Of a DNA stretch of 64,000 nt, positions 63,518 to 64,000 are shown piece after piece. The stretch is from Collinsella aerofaciens (GTDB lineage Bacteria; Actinomycetota; Coriobacteriia; Coriobacteriales; Coriobacteriaceae). The stretch covers positions 1 through 64,000 of the forward strand of contig NZ_CAAKNY010000084.1 of assembly GCF_901212495.1 (NCBI RefSeq). Reading direction: 5' to 3'. The notes under the pieces were generated by a model. The model saw only the letters and a program-made list of their open reading frames with translations, was not told where the DNA came from and did no database searches. Positions within the stretch are counted from its first letter, which is position 1, and each line of letters opens with the position of its first letter. A program made the translations under genes and the position numbers.

Positions 63518-64000
63518 ATGAAGAGAAAGATGATCGGCCGTGCACTCCTAGCGTTTGCGTGTTCCGTGGTACTGCTTGCCGGCACGCTGGTGGGCTGCGG
63601 GGGTTCGGGTGCGGCGGGATCCGATGGCGAACACGAGGCAATAACCATCATGGCACCTTTCCGCAACGTCAGCGCGTTCAAGGACATGGTTGCCGAGAAG
63701 TACCCGGAGATCAACCTCGAGATTATCCCTTACAGCGGTAAGAACTACACTGCGTACACCCAGGCATCCCTTAAAGCGGACGATATGTCGGACATCTATT
63801 TTTCGACCGTGTATGAGCCGAGCTACGAGCACATGGGCGACAAACTCATCGACTTGTCAGGCTATGATTTTACTGACAAATACACCGAGGCCCGCCTCCA
63901 AGACGTGACAGACAACGGTGCCATCTACATGCTGCCCACCTGCTACAGCTGTCTGGGCATTACCTACAACAAGACGCTGCTTAAAGAGCATGGCTGGGAG
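63518..64000 (+). CDS. ABC sugar-binding lipoprotein, N-terminal part
   Basis: 161 codons from ATG 63518 (GGGGAAAGG upstream) to the end of the window, with no stop: a partial gene. A lipoprotein signal (LVGC, Cys 27) leads into a family 1 extracellular solute-binding fold (AITIMAPFRNVSAFKDMVAE, then YPEINLEIIPYSG and LPTCYSCLGITYNKTLLKE). It would bind a sugar for an ABC importer encoded downstream outside the window. Confidence 0.85.
   Translation, partial: MKRKMIGRALLAFACSVVLLAGTLVGCGGSGAAGSDGEHEAITIMAPFRNVSAFKDMVAEKYPEINLEIIPYSGKNYTAYTQASLKADDMSDIYFSTVYEPSYEHMGDKLIDLSGYDFTDKYTEARLQDVTDNGAIYMLPTCYSCLGITYNKTLLKEHGWE

Overview
The window looks like a chromosome segment of a Collinsella-type coriobacterium (Actinomycetota, Coriobacteriia). 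I infer this from the GC-rich coding bias, an actinobacterial dnaK-grpE-dnaJ-hspR cluster, a NiaR-controlled nadABC operon, a large class-activase gene, DUF5692 and DUF956 genes, and many short palindromic intergenic repeats. No database search was possible, so the genus is an inference.

Left part (1-11.6 kb): a two-gene unit with a nickel regulator (nikR), thioredoxin, two facing gene fragments, then an AraC regulator divergent from a five-gene transport locus (ECF S, T and double ATPase, plus two fused ABC proteins of the YbtP/YbtQ kind) that ends with a DtxR/MntR-like regulator and an IS3 remnant. I read this as a metal-chelate or cofactor uptake locus. From 11.6 to 16 kb lies nadA-nadB-nadC-niaR with a palindromic operator candidate ahead of nadA, then a convergent 2[4Fe-4S] ferredoxin.

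Middle (16-31 kb): dnaK-grpE-dnaJ-hspR, an aconitase-superfamily hydratase, a repeat-bounded island (an AAA ATPase, a truncated flavin-oxidoreductase end, two divergent membrane-anchored proteins) and clpB. dnaK and clpB share a 27-bp promoter motif, the best candidate for the local HspR operator.

The 30.7-44.7 kb region is the most unusual part. A Crp/Fnr-type regulator is followed by a Tat-exported single-domain protein, a 1311-residue surface protein carrying three diverged copies of the same NEAT-like domain, a Tat-type lipoprotein binding protein, an ABC permease with an extra cytoplasmic N-terminal domain, an ATPase, a DUF1858-like mini-protein, a 1458-residue double 2-hydroxyacyl-CoA-dehydratase-type activase and two small cupins. 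The order suggests capture at the surface, import, and ATP-driven low-potential electron chemistry on the imported compound. The substrate is unknown.

Right part (45-64 kb): an internally deleted IS256-type transposase next to about 3 kb of decayed genes with an unlike composition; a DUF4143-type ATPase behind a nested palindromic promoter; a large acidic membrane protein; a DUF5692 membrane protein; a TetR regulator divergent from a 925-residue iron-sulfur flavoprotein that is preceded by an overlapping 25-codon Cys-rich mini-gene; hypA; a mannose-family PTS operon with a DUF956 gene; tRNA-Arg(CCT) with an inverted partial copy and two direct 3'-end copies bracketing a 41-residue membrane peptide gene; and the start of a sugar-binding lipoprotein gene that runs off the window.
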